DNA from: Pinus tabuliformis
Taxonomy: Eukaryota; Streptophyta; Pinopsida; Pinales; Pinaceae
Reading direction: 5' to 3'
Length of the DNA stretch: 64,000 nt
Assembly (NCBI GenBank): GCA_031772625.1
Contig: CM062810.1
Location: 450,554,014 to 450,618,013, forward strand
Shown in pieces: positions 59,067 to 64,000 of the stretch. Positions within the stretch are counted from its first letter, which is position 1; each line of letters starts with the position of its first letter. The translations under genes and the position numbers were made by a program. The notes beneath the pieces were generated by a model. It had not been told where the DNA came from, did not search any database, and saw nothing but the letters and a program-made list of their open reading frames with translations.

Positions 59067-59949
59067 CTGATCTTCAAAAACAGGAAGTGCAGCCACAACG
59101 GTGCATTACACTTGACTTCCCTACTGTTATCACTTAGATTTTTTCCTTAGAAGTTATCAAAGAAGGAATAGTCTGAGGTAACCACAAACCTAATCTTTTA
59201 GACTCAGGTTCTAGCCAACCTAAGTCCAGAGAGGGCTCTCTCTTTACGATTTAACTTTGTTGGAATAAGATTTCAGGCTAGTTCTTAGTGTTCATGATTG
59301 TTTTGTTTTGATTGGATGGTGGAATTAAGAAGACAGATGGGCAGAGAAAGTATTTAGGCCATTGGGCTATGGAGTCAATCAAGAAAGGTTTAACTCGATT
59401 TGATCTATCACTAAGGTAAGATTGCACACGGCGGGATAGCACAACAAAAGCAAATCTGCATGTTTAAATGAATGAAGTAATCCCAACCAGGGCAAAGGGC
59501 AATGAAGAATCCTTAACCCGGATCAAGATGAAGAAAGGAAGGATGATCAGTAGCAAAGGGCAATGAAGAATCCTTTACTATGGACCAAAGGGGGGGTAAA
59601 CTACGGAAGTAAGGGAGCAATTAAGAATTCCTAGACCAAGGCAGTTTAGTAGAAAACATAAATAAAGCAAATAGTTAAAACAGAGAGCACTTAAGCTAAT
59701 TCTGATGATATCATTCCTTGTTTGCTTTACAGATTTTATAAGAAACACATATGAATATTTATAACATACGAGAAAAACAATACTTAAACACGAAGAGATA
59801 ATACTTATTTGTTCCAACTGTGCACAAGAATCTAGCGAAATGTCCTTAGCTTTATTTCATTTCCAGTAAAACCAATACAGTCTTGAGTACAATAGTTCCT
59901 TAGCTCCAAAATAAAATGTCTACATAAATGTATTTTAATCCACACTAAT

Positions 59950-59975
59950 TACTTCAATTTGTGAAGTATTTATAC
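59950..59975 (-). promoter_or_regulatory. LTR TATA box and palindrome, family B
   Basis: On the minus strand GTATAAATA at 59967-59975 is followed by ATACTTCA...TGAAGTA, a 7-base palindromic stem at the same place as the 10-base one at 2015-2035. It lies downstream of the long frame, which would put that frame in U3 if this is the LTR promoter. Confidence 0.5.
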
Positions 59976-60267
59976 AAAAATTGATACAAAATATCTTATA
60001 ACCATATGAGAATTATTCTAGGAAACAGAAAATATCTTCAACACGAAGATAGAGACAGATGGAGAATTGTTTTCTTGTTGCCCCTTTTATTGTGACTGTG
60101 CTGGATGTTGTAACTCGGATTTGTATCTTTCAGTTTCTTTGCAGTTGTGTTCTAGAATCACTTTTTATCTTCTACCTAGTGATACTCTTTACATGTTCTG
60201 CTTTGACCCAATATTACCTGTTTTACCTGGCAGCTCTGTTTTACCATATAGATTTACTGCAGTAATT

Positions 60268-63200
60268 TTATAGTAAATCTGTCAGTTGTTTCCACCATTC
60301 ACTATCAGGTAATTTCATCCTTATCATTTTTCTGTAAATCTCATCAGCTTCTGTATACTTGGCAAAATTTGGTTTGCTTGTGAACAAGTGCTTGACCTCA
60401 TGCTCTATGTAAAATAGATTTTCAAGACTATCATATAGTACTTTGCCAGTGGGTAGAGCTTTTACCCCTGAAGTACTAGCTTGGTTGCTGGCTAATTTGT
60501 TCAGTTTTTCAATGTAATCACTCTGAGTCATTAGCTTATCATTTATTACCATAGGACTGGGGAGTCCTTTTTCTCTTAAGATGCCATACTTTATCATAAA
60601 ACTGTCAATGTCTGTTTGGATGCTCTAACATCTTTTCTCAAGATTGAGCATCAGGTTCCTTTTGGTGAGAACCTTTTTTATTTCTATGATTGTTGATGTT
60701 CTGTCTTCTATTTCTAGTTCATCCAGCTGATATTTGTTTTTGTTGTTCAAAAATGTGATTAATTGGTTGGCTTCTTCAGGTTTATCTCCCAATTCTTCTG
60801 TTGTCTTGTGGATTGCTTCTGTGGCCTTTTTGACTAATTCAGTCTGTTCAAAAATAACCTAAATAAAAGGCCAAACATCATTGATGGAATCAATGATGTT
60901 GGCCCAAAGAATTTCTTTCATGTCTCGTAGGGGCTCTTGAAATGTCAAGTCCTTCTCAATGACTTTTATCCTTTCTACCATCCTTTGGTTCTTATGAGCT
61001 TCTTCTTTATGTTGTATTTGTGCAAGTTTACAATTAATTTCTAAACTTCACACTTGTTCTCTAAGTTTCTTAAGCTCAGTGGCCTAGATGCTCATTTCTT
61101 GCATGGCCTTGATCAATTCTACAGTCTTTTATGTTGGTGTATTTGTGCTTGTAGATGTTCCTGTGCCTGCTGACGTACCTGATACTGGAAAAGCAGTAGC
61201 TGGTGGAATTGTTGGTGCTAATGCAGCAGCCAACGTGGAGGGTACTGCTGTGGAGACTGTTGGAATTACAGTCTGAGGAGTGGTGGCCAACTCACTCTGC
61301 TTAGACTGTATCAAGTTATCCAGCTCCTTCTCGATCTCTTTGAGTTGTTCATTAAGCTTTAGGACCAAGTCCATAAGCTCTTCCTCCTTCTTGGTTTCCA
61401 TTACTTCAGCTGTCTGAGGATGATGAAGAGAAGGAATCTTGAGCTGCTTTTTCAGGGCAGCTATGTCATCATTTTTCTTCTTGATAAGCTTTTCTGCTGC
61501 TTTCACATCCTTGGGATCATGTCCCAGTTCTATGACCAAGTCCTCTAAGGACTTTATTCTGGTGTCTTTGGCTTGTGAAGAGGCCTTCTCCAACTGGAAT
61601 TGTGCTGACATGTTATTCAGTGAATTTTGAAGTTGGTGGGTTGCAATTGCTTTGACGGTCAAAGTGGAGTAGACCATTTCACCAGTTTTCTTATGTAACT
61701 CAATTTGGTCAATAGGATGGATATCCTTTGCCAATACTTCAAAATTTGTTTTTAGGTAATCAACCATTGATTTGGGTTTTTTTATGGTTGGTTTCAAAAA
61801 ACTCATCTACATTTTCCCTTCTTTTATGTCAAAAGCTGACATTAGCCTTGTTTGGTTTGCTGGAGCCATTTTCAGATAATGTGCATAACTTTGTACCTTT
61901 AGCCTCTCATTTCTTGCCTTAATTTATTTATATTTTTCTTTGATATCTTGGCTCTGGCCAGTAGGAGCCCTGAAGGAGGATACTTCCACACTCTTTTGTC
62001 TTTCCAACATTTGAGCCTGTGAGGTGGAAGGTTCTTGTGTACCTCCTGAAGGTGTGGTATGCATGCTTTCTGTCCTCTTTCCACCTGTAGTTCTTGTTGT
62101 CTTCTCAGTATACTCCATCTCTAAGAATGGATTCAGCCCTTGCCTCTTAGCATAGGTTTGGGCAACAGGTCTGCTGGAAGGAGTGGCTGCCTCTCTATCT
62201 CTTTGGAGGTTCCTCTCCTCATTCAGAGGAGTCTGCAAGATAGGAGGATTGCTCATGATTTGTTCTAGTTGAACAAGTTCCTCTGAAATCTCAGGCTATT
62301 CAGATTCCTCTGGTTGCTCTGAAGGTTCTGCTTGCTCTGATTTTTTCCCTGGTTGCTCTGATGTTTTCCCACTGTGTCCTTGTGATTTCCTTTGAGATTG
62401 AGTTTCTACTAGCACCTGTACAAATGAATCCTCATCAAGTCTTTTGTCTAAATTTATCAATACATTATCAACAGCAACCTCTGTGCTATCTCGATCTATC
62501 AAAAAAATTTCCACCCATTCAAGCCGATTTGCATATTATTCAATTTCATGAATTCTATGGTGGATGTAAGGAGATAATTTATTCTTTTGTCTCCTATTAC
62601 AAATGAAATCTAAGGGACCATAATTCCATATAAAACTTTGTTTGAGTCTCAACCTTTATAGGATTTCATCTACTTCCTTTCTTGCTTCCCTACTGTTATA
62701 AATAAATGGACCCAGCTGATCTTTTATTCTAAGTTGGGCTTTCTTCTTGGATTTCACAAAATGCACCTCATCTGAATTGATCATTTGCCTATAGTACTCC
62801 AGAGCAAACAATCTCATGGGGAGGTATCTAGGCAGTTTGTAGGGAGCCAGCTCACATCCATAGATTCTGACTTCAGTGTAGTTTTGGTACAAGTACCAAT
62901 CCCCTACTTTATATTTCTTAGACAACTGTAAGACCCTCCTGTTGTCTGCACTGATTCTGGGGGGAGGGCTTCCTAGTAGCATAGTTGTCACAGGGTACAC
63001 AAAGAGATCTATGAAGTCGGTATAAGAATATTGAGAGTCAAATTGATGGATTAATGAAGTCCAGAAGATCATTGATCTTGGGTTGCCTTTGGTATCAAGC
63101 TTTTGGAGGGCAATTGGAAATCTATCAGCTTGATAATACAAGAATAAATTATATAAAACTGAGGAATATTTAAACACTCTTTCATTTTCCAGTCTCATGA

Positions 63201-63910
63201 ATTGATCATGCATTTTTTCAGCAATAAACTTAACATAGTCAAACATGATGGCTGGTGGTTGGCCAGGAGAGTAGATGGACATAAAGGATATTATGATTTC
63301 ATCAAAAAATTTCACTTGTGGTGTAGCCTAGCACACTGTATATCATGTCTATGATGTCTCGACCAAGGTTTGAGAAAATAGTCCACGAGTAAGGGGGAGA
63401 GTCCTTTGGGGTGTATTGTTCTTCTCTGATAAAGGTTTGGAATAACTGAGCAAGTCTGATTGAAGTGAGTGTAGGGTATTTGTTCAACATATCTCCAATG
63501 GAAAGAGGAGTCAGGATTGGGCTTGGTTGTAATTGTAGCATCTCATTAATAGATTCAGCAATGATGGTAAATAGAACAGACTGATTAGGGGTTCTCGCTG
63601 CCCTTTGGATGGGATCATAGTTCATGTGGCAGTAATGTACAATCTCTAGAAAGACATGAACTATGGGGAATTGGTACTTATGAAAACCTGATTCGAAAAG
63701 TCCAAGGGAGTCTTCATGGTTCAGGTACTGGTCTCTATACTTGCATAATAGTTTCAAAGGGGATTTTGAGACAAAGGTATCTTTAATCTGGAAATCTTTA
63801 TCTACAAGTGGGAGGTGATCTAAATCCCTATGAGGAGTTGTAATGGGCATAATATTCAATGCAATTGAAGCATCCATCCTTGGTTCTTGTGGATTCAAGG
63901 ACAGGGGCAA
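60268..63910 (-). pseudogene. Long unknown frame (~1200 codons) in Tat-like LTR
   Basis: Starts MPLSLNPQEPRMDASIAL (63910). A frameshift near 63310 joins it to a second frame that stays in phase down to 60268, with stops near 62656, 62296, 61924, 61129, 61031, 60862 and 60628. Domains: globular region (residues 1-420) with IFWTSLIHQFDS and GDWYLYQNYTEVRIYGC; Gln/Ser/Pro/Glu-rich disordered region (about 62514-61924; repeated SEQP-like units); heptad-rich coiled coils (61806-61300 and about 61080-60640); and a C-terminal block ending LPDSEWWKQLTDLL. Homologous to 50648-52465. No catalytic motif is visible. The architecture (globular, disordered, coiled coil) equals that of the frame in the complete Tat-like LTR. 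The function is unknown. Confidence 0.65.
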
Positions 63911-64000
63911 AGGGTTTCAATGAAAATGGGAAGAATTGGTCTATTTCAAGGTGTTGGAGAGTCACCAGGCAACTTATCTTACTAAATTACTTAGTATTTA

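Larger units (their letters stand above)
59125..64000 (-). mobile_element. Tat-like LTR, family B, with long frame; runs off the window
   Basis: The left end TGTTATCACTTAG, with a GGTAACCACAAACC block (59178) and GAGAGGGCTCTCTC block (59229), mirrors the ends of the complete Tat-like LTR (TGTTAGCACCTAAA, GGTAACCACAAACC, GAGAGGGCTCTCTC). A TATA box (59967-59975) with adjoining palindrome matches the family B fragment at 2010-2035. A long minus-strand frame starts 1.1 kb inside, as in the complete LTR. The outer end lies beyond 64000, so the LTR status of the far part is inferred. Confidence 0.6.

Noticed and set aside
61088-61276. Plus-strand frame with Val/Ala-rich repeats
   Set aside because: Opposite strand of the Thr/Ala/Pro-rich linker in the long minus frame.

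Overview
This window is nuclear DNA from a seed plant with a large, repeat-rich genome. It holds LTR retrotransposons of several plant lineages (Ty3 chromovirus, Ty3 Tat/Ogre-like, several Copia types) nested and tandemly arranged, with decayed reading frames between them. I see no intact single-copy host gene, no rRNA or tRNA gene, no CRISPR and nothing bacterial. A gymnosperm or another giant-genome plant would fit, but the sequence does not settle the species.

Layout. 1-430 is a GA microsatellite. 1700-2790 is the end of a Tat-like LTR (called family B here). 3046-7865 is a decayed chromovirus lacking its 5' LTR. 7866-30284 is a tandem array of a small Copia-type non-autonomous element, LTR-int-LTR-int-LTR-int-LTR. 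Its second LTR is split by a complete 15.4-kb Tat-like element (10731-26102) with two 4468-bp LTRs and a perfect 5-bp target duplication. 30285-30690 and 36108-37730 look like pieces of an older Copia element, split by a gag-only Copia element (30691-36107). 40010-40672 is a ~180-bp tandem repeat. 41290-48547 is a SIRE-like gag-only element with ~3.5-kb LTRs. 48548-53100 and 59125-64000 carry long minus-strand reading frames that match each other and resemble the frame inside the Tat-like LTR. 55181-59066 is a Copia element truncated in its RNase H region.

Most interesting: three elements carry a related long frame (globular region, then a disordered or charged region, then a coiled coil). 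In the complete Tat-like element it lies inside the LTR itself, in sense orientation, so it is present twice per insertion. The small Copia-type element also carries a conserved duplicated primer-binding site. The Tat-like element has an archaeal-type RNase H between protease and reverse transcriptase with all catalytic acids kept, while its own protease and RT active sites are broken. All coding features are damaged by stops or frameshifts, so nothing here is likely to be active now; a proteinless relative could in principle still be moved by enzymes made elsewhere.
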